From: JBKHJA01 sp046538375
GTDB lineage: Bacteria > Acidobacteriota > Aminicenantia > Aminicenantales > Aminicenantaceae
Direction: 5' to 3'
NCBI GenBank assembly: GCA_046538375.1
Contig: JBKHJA010000118.1
Location: 1 to 6,897, forward strand
Length of the DNA stretch: 6,897 nt
Part shown: positions 1-6,115 of the stretch, in pieces
Layout: each line of letters begins with the position of its first letter
Numbering within the stretch: position 1 is the first letter of the stretch
Made by a program: the position numbers and the translations under genes
The notes under the pieces: model-generated
Told to the model about the DNA's origin: nothing
Database searches by the model: none
The model's input: the letters and a program-made list of their open reading frames with translations, nothing else

Positions 1-129
1 AAAAACCTGGACGGGAGCGAAGCCATTCCCAAGTACATGTTCTTAGTATCTCACCACGGAAAAAAAGATGCTTCCGCCCTCGTTTGCCAGCTTGCAATTG
101 TGTCAATCCATTGGATAAAATCATTTTAA
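1..129 (+). other. Possible 3' tail of an upstream gene, or leader DNA; unassigned
   Basis: The first 129 bases are open in frame 1 up to a TAA at 127-129. Frame 3 is also open, to a TGA at 141-143, so frame alone does not decide which, if either, is coding. The frame 1 peptide (about 42 residues, including a KYMFLVSHHGKK stretch) looks less biased than the Arg/Cys-rich frame 3 peptide, but I recognise no family in either. A promoter-like element at 92-121 overlaps the end of this stretch. It may be the C-terminus of a gene cut by the window edge. Confidence 0.2.
92..121 (+). promoter_or_regulatory. Promoter-like element ahead of the acyltransferase-racemase pair
   Basis: TTGCAA (92-97) and TAAAAT (116-121) are separated by 18 bases, which resembles a sigma-70 -35/-10 pair. 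Transcription would start near 128, leaving roughly 20 bases before the first plausible start codon. The layout TGCAA-N14-TGGATAAAATC recurs exactly at 2354-2383, ahead of the radical SAM gene, which supports a functional signal. The match is by eye only. Confidence 0.4.
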
Positions 130-147
130 ACACTTATTCATGAGCTC

Positions 148-1164
148 TTGGTGAGAGATGGAAAATTGAAAGAACTGGAAAAAATCTACAGGGTCAAAGG
201 GAAAAAGTTTTTGTTTAAAGTGGAAACCTCCTCTGACACCCGCCAATATATGAAGTATGAACGGCTGAGGAACAGGATCTGGGGCGATCCCAAAGACAAT
301 TTGGCTGGCCTGCGAAACATGAAATGTGAAAATTATTTCCAAGAGGGAAGCAGCCTGTTTATCGGAGTTTTTACTGAGGATGAGAAAGGAAATTTCAAGG
401 AAGACAGTGAATATTTGGTAGGATTTTCCTATGGATTTGTGGGAGTCAACAATAATCAGATTGGTTTTCGAAATGTGGATAACCTCCTGTTTTATTCCCA
501 GTACACCGGAGTGAGAGAAGATTTTCAGAATTTGGGCCTGGCCGTTTTGATCAAACAGTTCCAGAAAGAAAAATTGCTGGAGATTTTCGGAATTCAAACC
601 ATTAGCTGCACCTATGACCCTTTATCCGGAATCAATGCTTACAGGAACATCCATCAGCTTGGCATGGATGTGGTGCAATATAAAAAAGGTGACAAAGGGG
701 TATTTAGCGGCCTTCTGAACCGCATGGATATTCCCTGCGACAGGTTTTATGTGTGGTGGGACTTGAGAAAAAAGATACGCAGGCCAGAGTATGATCTGGG
801 TTATCTTTTCAAGTCCGGCCGGCTGGCCCTGAGTTCAGAGGTGGTGGAAGTCAAGGGGAAAAGCGGTCAGGTGAAGCTTGAGGCCGTTAAAGAAATCAAC
901 CTGAATACAGACTGGGAGTTCCTGCTGGTGGAGATACCTTATGATTATTATCTTATGCTCAAAGAAACAGACGTATCAGACAGCAAAGTGAAGAATCTCC
1001 CTCTGGACTGGAGGATGAAAACCAGAGAAGTCTTTCAGGTCCTGTTCCACAGAGGATACAAAATCATCGATTTCAGATGGCTGAAAAAAGACAGGCGCAA
1101 AAGAGATTTTTATATTCTGATCAAGGAAAGGAGCAGTGATGGAAACACCCAGAATACAGATTGA
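148..1164 (+). CDS. GNAT-family N-acyltransferase, COG3375-like
   Basis: This 338-residue protein is probably cytosolic and transfers an acyl group from acyl-CoA to an amine. The GNAT core lies at about residues 20-207. The acyl-CoA-binding motif A is visible as VREDFQNLGLA (122-132), with the Q-x-x-G-x-A pyrophosphate loop at Q127-G130-A132. The stretch TYDPLSGINAYRNIHQLG (155-172) and the later CDRFYVWWDL (197-206) are hallmarks of the COG3375 predicted acetyltransferases. Members of that group are linked in other genomes to N-acylamino-acid racemases, and some have been described as N-succinyltransferases acting on D-amino acids. Residues 215-338 form a charged C-terminal extension I cannot assign. 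No ATG lies near the start: TTG 148 and GTG 151 are the candidates, neither with a convincing ribosome binding site, and GTG 151 is as likely. Its end overlaps the racemase gene by 26 bases. The family call is confident; the substrate is inference. Confidence 0.8.
   Translation: MVRDGKLKELEKIYRVKGKKFLFKVETSSDTRQYMKYERLRNRIWGDPKDNLAGLRNMKCENYFQEGSSLFIGVFTEDEKGNFKEDSEYLVGFSYGFVGVNNNQIGFRNVDNLLFYSQYTGVREDFQNLGLAVLIKQFQKEKLLEIFGIQTISCTYDPLSGINAYRNIHQLGMDVVQYKKGDKGVFSGLLNRMDIPCDRFYVWWDLRKKIRRPEYDLGYLFKSGRLALSSEVVEVKGKSGQVKLEAVKEINLNTDWEFLLVEIPYDYYLMLKETDVSDSKVKNLPLDWRMKTREVFQVLFHRGYKIIDFRWLKKDRRKRDFYILIKERSSDGNTQNTD
1123..1133 (+). promoter_or_regulatory. Strong ribosome binding site for the racemase
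   Basis: AAGGAAAGGAG lies inside the end of the acyltransferase gene, with its GGAG five bases before ATG 1139. This spacing favours ATG 1139 over the in-frame GTG 1136, which would sit only two bases away. It is the clearest Shine-Dalgarno sequence in the window and implies efficient translation coupled to the upstream gene. Confidence 0.7.
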
Positions 1165-2245
1165 TCTGGCTAAAATTGCGCATAACGTGAAAAAAATGGT
1201 GGATTTATACGCAGCCAAAGGCATAAGTGTCATCGGAGTCACCAAAGGGGTGTGCGGCGACCCCAGAATCGCGAAAATATTCCTCCAAAACGGGATAGAC
1301 ATTATCGGCGATTCCAGGATTTCTAATTTTAAAAGGATGCGGGAGGAAGGAATTCGGGCTCCCTTCCTTTTGCTTCGTCTGCCCTGTCTAAGCGAAGTGG
1401 AAGCATTGGTGAAATACGCAGATATGAGCCTGAATTCAGAGGTGGGTGTGATCAAAGAAATCTCAAAAACTGCAAAAAAAAACAACAAACAGCACAAGGT
1501 CATTTTGATGGTAGAGCTGGGTGATCTAAGAGAAGGAATCATGCCTTCAGATATGGAAAACACGGTGCAGGAGATAAAAGATTTGAAGGGGATAAAATTC
1601 AGCGGGATAGGAACAAATCTCGCCTGTTTTGGAGGAGTTAAACCGGATGAGGAAAAGATGAATCAATTATCTTCCATAGCCCAAAGCATCGAAGATAAAT
1701 TTAACCTGAGTTTAGATTTTATCTCCGGCGGCAATACCGCCAATTATTACTGGATTCAATCCACAAAAGAAGTGGGAAAGATCAATAATGTCCGACTGGG
1801 AGAATCCATGCTGCTGGGTGGTATCTCCCTTGACGGCAAAGGAATTCCAGGATTATATTCTGATGCCTTCAGGTTGGTAGCTGAGGTTATTGAATCAAAG
1901 ATTAAACCATCCAAGCCTTACGGAGAGATTGGCCTTGATGCTTTTGGAAATGTCCCTGAGTTTGAAGATCGGGGACCGATGAAAAGAGTACTTCTGGCCG
2001 TAGGACGCCAGGATATACTGGTTTCCGGCCTGGACCCCAAAATAGATGTTGAAATTCTGGGAGCAAGCAGTGATCATTTGATATTGAATGCCCACCAGAC
2101 AGACTTCAAGGTGGGAGACCAAGTGGAATTCAACCTTAACCGTGGGGCCATGCTTGCTGCCATGACCTCGCCCTATGTGACAAAGAAATACATAAACGGG
2201 AGAAGCGTATCCCCATGTGATTTTGAGGACAGCCAGGCAAGTTGA
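1139..2245 (+). CDS. PLP-dependent amino-acid racemase, alanine/ornithine racemase (Orr/COG3457) family
   Basis: A 368-residue cytosolic enzyme with the fold-III PLP barrel, expected to interconvert L- and D-amino acids. Residues count from ATG 1139. The PLP lysine is K36 in SVIGVTKGVCGD. Other family signatures follow in order: GDLREG (128-133), SGGN for PLP phosphate binding (196-199), RLGES with a following LLG (219-227), DAFGN (267-271), GRQD (289-292), GASSDH (308-313) and AMTSPYV (341-347). This set matches the ornithine/alanine racemase-like family rather than classical alanine racemase Alr, whose C-terminal domain is organised differently. Length is close to the family norm, so the gene looks intact. 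It overlaps the upstream acyltransferase by 26 bases, so the two proteins probably share a pathway. The amino acid used cannot be read from sequence; ornithine, alanine or another is possible. Confidence 0.88.
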   Translation: METPRIQIDLAKIAHNVKKMVDLYAAKGISVIGVTKGVCGDPRIAKIFLQNGIDIIGDSRISNFKRMREEGIRAPFLLLRLPCLSEVEALVKYADMSLNSEVGVIKEISKTAKKNNKQHKVILMVELGDLREGIMPSDMENTVQEIKDLKGIKFSGIGTNLACFGGVKPDEEKMNQLSSIAQSIEDKFNLSLDFISGGNTANYYWIQSTKEVGKINNVRLGESMLLGGISLDGKGIPGLYSDAFRLVAEVIESKIKPSKPYGEIGLDAFGNVPEFEDRGPMKRVLLAVGRQDILVSGLDPKIDVEILGASSDHLILNAHQTDFKVGDQVEFNLNRGAMLAAMTSPYVTKKYINGRSVSPCDFEDSQAS

Positions 2246-2297
2246 ATGGCCGCCTTCAATCCCCGAAAATGAGATTCATAACCTCATTCTCAAAATC
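2219..2297 (+). terminator. Folded 3' end of the racemase gene, possible terminator
   Basis: A perfect 9-base inverted repeat, GATTTTGAG (2219-2227) and CTCAAAATC (2289-2297), encloses a second hairpin, AATGAGATT/AACCTCATT (2268-2276 and 2280-2288, loop CAT, one A-C mismatch). The two 3' arms abut. A T-rich stretch, ATTTTCTTCCTT, follows at 2307-2318. The stems are AT-rich and there is no uninterrupted U-run directly after, so this is at best an unusual terminator or an mRNA-stabilising fold. Confidence 0.3.
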
Positions 2298-2352
2298 CGC
2301 AAAAATATTTTCTTCCTTGAATTATGAGAAAAGTGCTGGTAAATTGAGAAAT

Positions 2353-2382
2353 CTGCAACTTCTGGACAAAAATGGATAAAAT
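2353..2382 (+). promoter_or_regulatory. Promoter-like element directly before the radical SAM gene
   Basis: CTGCAA (2353-2358) and TAAAAT (2377-2382) are 18 bases apart, the same layout as at 92-121; the core TGCAA-N14-TGGATAAAATC is identical. The -10-like box ends six bases before ATG 2389, so transcription would begin at about the A of the start codon. No Shine-Dalgarno sequence fits between them. Together this suggests a leaderless message for the cassette that follows. Confidence 0.4.
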
Positions 2383-2388
2383 CTTATC

Positions 2389-3357
2389 ATGACCACTTCC
2401 TCCCCCCGCACCGCATCCTTAGCCCTGCGTGGTGCAATCAACTATTTTCTGAAAAAACCATTCTGTATTTCCTTCGAAGTGACCCACTCCTGCAATGCCC
2501 GCTGCAAACACTGCCACCTGGGGGGTCCGGTGGAAGAACAGAGAGCTTCTCCTCAAAAATACGGTGAGCTTTGTGCACAGCTCAAGCCTCTTGTGGCTCA
2601 GGTCTCAGGAGGAGAACCCCTGCTGCGCAGAGATTTAGAACAAATCATACAAGCCCTAAGAAGGCCCAAAAAAGCCCCTTATATGGTGGTCACCACCAAC
2701 GGCGCTCTTCTGGACAAACCAAGATACACCCGTCTTCGCCAGGCTGGGGTGGATGAATTTTCTCTCTCCTTGGATTATCCTGATGAACGGCATGATGAGT
2801 TCCGGGGCATCCCTGGGCTCTTCGGCCGCATAGAAAATCTTGTCCATAGTCTTCCTTCTGGAAACCGTAAAGCCATCACCCTTTGCTGTGTGATCCAAAG
2901 CGACAACTTCAGGGATCTGATCCGGATGGCAGAACTGGCTGAAAAATGGGAGGTCAAGCTTAACTTCAGCACCTACACCAAGCTCAGAACTCATGATAAA
3001 AGTTACCTGCTCTCAGCCGAAGAGCTGGAAGAATTCAAACAGATCATCCGGCGCCTGCTTGATTTTAAAAATAAACATGGAATCCTGTACACCTCAGAAT
3101 ATGTCTTTCAAAGAATGATTGAATTCTTCAAAACCGGATCCATACCCAACTGCCGTACAGGAAAAAAATTTTTCAACGTGAATCCTGATGGGACCCTCTC
3201 TCCCTGCGGATTAATCCAGACTGACTATAAATCCCTTCAGGCACTGAACAAAAATTTTTCCGAAAATAACCACTGCTCCTACTGTTATACCAGTATTCGG
3301 GCCAACTCTGAGAAGCCCCTCAAATACCTCATCAAGGATGCTCGAAAAGCCGTATAA
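2389..3357 (+). CDS. Radical SAM enzyme with C-terminal twitch/SPASM-like cysteines
   Basis: This 322-residue cytosolic enzyme binds a [4Fe-4S] cluster and cleaves S-adenosylmethionine to start radical chemistry. The cluster motif is C35-NAR-C39-KH-C42, preceded by the usual hydrophobic strand (CISFEVTHS). SGGEP (73-77) is the SAM-binding GGE motif, and VVTTNGALL (100-108) and FSLSLDYPDERHDEFRG (124-140) are typical barrel strands. Near the C-terminus C255, C273, C296 and C299 sit around FFNVNPDGTLSPC and HCSYC, the pattern of a shortened SPASM or twitch domain holding one auxiliary cluster. Relatives with such domains modify peptides or small molecules. No precursor peptide is visible nearby, and the neighbours are membrane/lipid type, so a lipid or isoprenoid-linked substrate is a reasonable inference. 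It is not HpnH: the cluster context differs. The ATG lies six bases after a promoter-like -10 box. Confidence 0.85.
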   Translation: MTTSSPRTASLALRGAINYFLKKPFCISFEVTHSCNARCKHCHLGGPVEEQRASPQKYGELCAQLKPLVAQVSGGEPLLRRDLEQIIQALRRPKKAPYMVVTTNGALLDKPRYTRLRQAGVDEFSLSLDYPDERHDEFRGIPGLFGRIENLVHSLPSGNRKAITLCCVIQSDNFRDLIRMAELAEKWEVKLNFSTYTKLRTHDKSYLLSAEELEEFKQIIRRLLDFKNKHGILYTSEYVFQRMIEFFKTGSIPNCRTGKKFFNVNPDGTLSPCGLIQTDYKSLQALNKNFSENNHCSYCYTSIRANSEKPLKYLIKDARKAV

Positions 3358-3381
3358 CCAATTCTGATACTGCCCGAGAAG

Positions 3382-4062
3382 ATGAAGAATTCTAAAAATT
3401 CTAACTCATCTCCGCCATCATCGGAAAAAAGATACTCCCCTGGAGTAAGAAAACTGTTGTTTGCCCTCCAGGTTTCCTTTGTCCTGGTCCTTCTTATCAT
3501 ATGGCTGAGTTCTAAATCCATCCAGAGCAGCCACAGTCTATGGGTTCTGTTCTTCTACAGCTTCCCTTCTGAGTTTTTGATTGCGGTGGTCCCTCATGAA
3601 CCGGTACTCCTTTATTTCGGCAAGTTTTACCCGCCATTGACTGTGGCCGTGACAGCCATCATCGGAACAGTATTGACCGAGGCTCTCAACTACTCGGTGA
3701 TCGGATACATCACTGATACCAATTTATTCCAGAAAATCCGCCAAAAGAAAACCGCTTCCAAAATCATACAGCTTTTCCAAAAGGCTCCTTTTCTGGCCCT
3801 CTGGATTGCCGGCTTTACTCCTGTTCCCTTTTATCCCTTCCGCCTTCTGGTGGTTCTGGCCCGGTATCCGGTCATGAAATATCTGGTGGCTGTGTTCCTT
3901 TCCCGAGCTCCGCGCTTCTACATCCTGGCCTTTCTTGGCCACGCCATCAAGTTTCCTGATTATATTCTGGTGGCCCTGTTTGTGATTCTGATCGCCTTTA
4001 TGAATTTCACTTTAGTCAAAAATCTGATAAAAAAGAAAAAAATACTCAAAAAAAATGCCTAG
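3382..4062 (+). CDS. VTT-domain (DedA/YqaA-like) integral membrane protein
   Basis: A 226-residue multi-span inner-membrane protein. A hydrophilic N-terminus (1-22) precedes about five hydrophobic segments, roughly 24-42, 52-75, 84-110, 135-160 and 165-214 (the last probably two helices), and a lysine-rich tail (213-225). The segment GFTPVPFYPFRLLVVLARYP (144-163), followed by SRAPRFYILAFLG (174-186), resembles the proline/arginine-rich core of VTT (SNARE-associated/DedA) proteins, especially the YqaA branch (COG1238). Some DedA proteins are implicated in recycling of lipid carriers and membrane phospholipids. The exact transported lipid here is unknown. The gene begins 24 bases after the radical SAM gene and overlaps the next gene by 8 bases. 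GAGAAG touches the ATG directly, too close for a normal ribosome binding site, so the start is somewhat uncertain, but no better in-frame start is apparent. Confidence 0.7.
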   Translation: MKNSKNSNSSPPSSEKRYSPGVRKLLFALQVSFVLVLLIIWLSSKSIQSSHSLWVLFFYSFPSEFLIAVVPHEPVLLYFGKFYPPLTVAVTAIIGTVLTEALNYSVIGYITDTNLFQKIRQKKTASKIIQLFQKAPFLALWIAGFTPVPFYPFRLLVVLARYPVMKYLVAVFLSRAPRFYILAFLGHAIKFPDYILVALFVILIAFMNFTLVKNLIKKKKILKKNA

Positions 4063-5056
4063 GGCTTTAGTCACTGGCGCCACCGGATTCATCGGAAGTC
4101 ATCTGGTGGAAACTCTGGTGGCCAAAAACTGGACTGTCACCTGCCTTCTGAGGGAAAAAAGTCGGGCTGACTTCCTCCGGAAATTTCCTGTTCGCATCCT
4201 GAAAGGCCCCACCCTCCAACCCTATTTTCTGGAAAAAGCAGCTTCAGGCCAGGATTATGTTTTTCATGCAGCCGGTCAAATTTTGGCCGCAAGCCGCAAG
4301 ATTTACGACCAGGCCAACCGGCAGCTGACCCAACACCTGGTGCAGGCCTGCTTCAGGAAAAATACAAACCTGAAGCGGTTTGTTTATATCTCTTCCGTCT
4401 CTGCAGCAGGGCCTTCCCAGCTTCACCGCTTCTCAGACGAAAGCCGGACTCCTTTGCCCACTTCCGAATACGGAAGAAGCAAGCTTAGGGGTGAAGCAGA
4501 GGTTCAGAAATTATGGCAGGCTGTGCCGGCCACCATCATCCGACCTCCCAATGTCTACGGTCCCCGGCAGAAGCAAACAGAGCTGCTTATAAAGCTCATA
4601 ACAAAAAGAGTGGTCCCTGTGCTTAAAAATCATCCCCATAAAACCAGTCTGATCTATGTCAAAGATCTCGTCAATGGTATTGTCCAGGCAGCAGTTTCTG
4701 AGAAAACCAAGGGACAAATCTACTATCTGACCGACGGGAAAGGCTATTCCTGGCGGGAGATTATTCTTATGATAAAACACATTGTGCTGGGTAATTCTCT
4801 CTTCCTGCCTATCCATGAACATTCCATTTATGCTCTGGCCTGGTGGTCGGATATTCTGAAAAGGACGGGGATCAGAAAATCTTATTTTGGCCGCAAAGCC
4901 TGGAAGAATATGGTCCGAACATCCTGGCTCTATTCCCCAGCCAAAGCCCAGGCTGATTTCGGTTTCAAACCTGCCTATACCCTAGAAGAAGGAATCAGGG
5001 AAACAGTCCAGTATTACAGGATTGAAGCTGTTCCTCCAGGATTTATGGACTCATGA
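4055..5056 (+). CDS. Extended SDR NAD(P)-dependent epimerase/reductase
   Basis: A 333-residue cytosolic Rossmann-fold oxidoreductase. The dinucleotide-binding loop TGATGFIG (7-14) follows the first strand. VFHAAG (69-74) is the SDR structural motif, ISS (112-114) supplies the catalytic serine, and Y139-GRS-K143 is the YxxxK catalytic pair. RPPNVYGPR (163-171) and the C-terminal FGFKPAYTLEEGIRETVQYYR are typical of the dihydroflavonol-reductase / 3-beta-HSD-like and nucleotide-sugar epimerase groups. The substrate could be a sugar nucleotide, a sterol- or isoprenoid-like alcohol, or a glycolipid precursor; sequence alone does not separate these. The ATG overlaps the stop of the membrane protein gene in ATGCCTAG, which implies co-translation. 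No Shine-Dalgarno sequence is present: the upstream bases are nearly all A. Although HpnA of hopanoid clusters is also an SDR epimerase, no other hopanoid gene is here, so that name is not used. Confidence 0.85.
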   Translation: MPRALVTGATGFIGSHLVETLVAKNWTVTCLLREKSRADFLRKFPVRILKGPTLQPYFLEKAASGQDYVFHAAGQILAASRKIYDQANRQLTQHLVQACFRKNTNLKRFVYISSVSAAGPSQLHRFSDESRTPLPTSEYGRSKLRGEAEVQKLWQAVPATIIRPPNVYGPRQKQTELLIKLITKRVVPVLKNHPHKTSLIYVKDLVNGIVQAAVSEKTKGQIYYLTDGKGYSWREIILMIKHIVLGNSLFLPIHEHSIYALAWWSDILKRTGIRKSYFGRKAWKNMVRTSWLYSPAKAQADFGFKPAYTLEEGIRETVQYYRIEAVPPGFMDS

Positions 5057-5157
5057 CTGTGTACTTCCAAAACCTTTTCTCCAGGCAGCATTTTTTGGAG
5101 ACAGTTATGAATGTATAGTGAGTGAGTATGGGTATTTATCTCTTTTTCTGGAAAAAA

Positions 5158-5199
5158 ATGAATCTTTTGGTTACCATTTCAAGCACAGCCCATGACTGA
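5158..5199 (+). other. Possible 13-codon leader ORF overlapping the lipid kinase start
   Basis: ATG 5158 opens a 13-residue frame (MNLLVTISSTAHD) that ends with TGA 5197-5199, five bases inside the next gene. It has GGAAAAA just upstream, while the lipid kinase ATG at 5192 has no ribosome binding site of its own. Translational coupling through this short frame is possible, but a frame this short can arise by chance. Confidence 0.2.
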
Positions 5200-6115
5200 A
5201 ATTTCTTCCTCTCCATCCCCAAAGATATCCTGCATTGTCAATCCTCAAGCGGCCAACAAAAAATGGCAGAGAAGAAAAAACATCAAAAAGTATCTCCGGA
5301 GAAACCTGCCCTGCGATATCATCGATTTTCAGGAGAGCAAACAGCACACCATTGAACTGGCTAAGAAACTGAGTTTGGACCATGATGTGATGGTGGCTGT
5401 AGGGGGAGATGGAACCGTAGCCGACGTGATTCAGGGAATTATCGAAGCCAAAAAGGGAAACCAAGTGGCCTTGGCCATTCTCCCTCTGGGAAGCGGCAAT
5501 GCCTTCCGAAAATCCCTCCGTATTCCCAAGAACTTCAAAAAAGCCCTGGACCTCATCCAGGAAGGGAAGACAAAAGAAATCGATCTGATCATGATCGAGG
5601 GAAAAACAGCCGGTTTTGCCAGCATCGGAGCCACCGCTAAAATCTCCCAAAAAAAACTCCAGTATAATATCCCCGGGCTGTGGGGGCATCTTTTGGCAGC
5701 AAGAATCATGCCCCGCTTACCCAGAAGAGAGTCAGAAATCGAACTCCTGGAAGGCCTGGATGATGCCGGCCAGCCGTTCCATAAAAAGACATTTCGATTG
5801 AAATTTTTTGATTGCGTCATCGGAAAAACCAATTATTTTGGCTACAACTGGAAAGTTGCTCCCCTGGCCAAAATTGATGACGGCTTTCTGGATATCACTT
5901 TTTTCAAAACAAAGGCCATAAAATATTTGTTTATGTTCCCCCTGACCTATTTCGGCCTCTCCCAAAAATTCCAGAAACACTTCAAAGCCAAAAAAATGAT
6001 TCTAAGAGGAAAAAAACTTCCCATCCAGTATAACGGCGAATTCCTGGCTGAAAGAGAAGAGATTCAAATCAAAGTCCTTCCCCGGGCTCTTAGAGTCATC
6101 GGCTCAGGGGCATGA
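5192..6115 (+). CDS. Diacylglycerol-kinase-family lipid kinase (COG1597/YegS-DgkB type)
   Basis: A 307-residue kinase expected to phosphorylate a lipid alcohol such as diacylglycerol at the cytosolic membrane face, using ATP. Motifs in order: VNPQAANKK (16-24) in place of the usual NPxSG loop; VAVGGDGTVADVI (68-80), the nucleotide-binding GGDGT; LPLGSGNAFRKSL (97-109), the second phosphate loop; and KVAPLAKIDDGFLDITFF (221-238), with D229, D230 and D234 where the family places its structural Mg site. QYNGE (279-283) keeps the catalytic-base glutamate E283. Two usual aspartates are replaced: the GFDA-like segment reads GATA (146-149) and DGE reads NGE (N281). Length and motif order are normal, so it is probably active, perhaps with an altered substrate. 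It starts 135 bases after the SDR gene, with no upstream in-frame start available past TGA 5159-5161. Its last 20 bases overlap the convergent DUF429 gene. Confidence 0.87.
   Translation: MTEISSSPSPKISCIVNPQAANKKWQRRKNIKKYLRRNLPCDIIDFQESKQHTIELAKKLSLDHDVMVAVGGDGTVADVIQGIIEAKKGNQVALAILPLGSGNAFRKSLRIPKNFKKALDLIQEGKTKEIDLIMIEGKTAGFASIGATAKISQKKLQYNIPGLWGHLLAARIMPRLPRRESEIELLEGLDDAGQPFHKKTFRLKFFDCVIGKTNYFGYNWKVAPLAKIDDGFLDITFFKTKAIKYLFMFPLTYFGLSQKFQKHFKAKKMILRGKKLPIQYNGEFLAEREEIQIKVLPRALRVIGSGA

Noticed and set aside
140..154. ATG 140 as the acyltransferase start
   Set aside because: It is in another frame and meets TGA after four codons.
121..597. Open frame of 158 codons on the - strand opposite the acyltransferase
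   Set aside because: The + strand frame carries clear GNAT motifs; the - strand translation is Phe/Gln/Ile-rich with no recognisable motif and is its antisense shadow.
976..1563. Open frame of 195 codons on the - strand
   Set aside because: It spans the end of the acyltransferase and the start of the racemase, including the conserved PLP lysine region on the + strand, so it is antisense to real coding DNA.
1139..2245. Classical alanine racemase (alr)
   Set aside because: The GDLREG, GRQD, GASSDH and AMTSPYV signatures fit the Orr/COG3457 family, and the C-terminal half does not resemble Alr.
2389..3357. Ribosomally made peptide modification cluster around the radical SAM gene
   Set aside because: No small precursor-like frame with a ribosome binding site is visible next to it, and the neighbours are membrane/lipid genes.
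2389..5056. Hopanoid genes hpnH (radical SAM) and hpnA (SDR)
   Set aside because: The radical SAM cluster context does not match HpnH, the SDR is generic, and no squalene-hopene cyclase or other hopanoid gene is present.
5171..5832. Two long - strand frames opposite the lipid kinase
   Set aside because: They are antisense to the GGDGT and GSGN motif regions and show no family features of their own.
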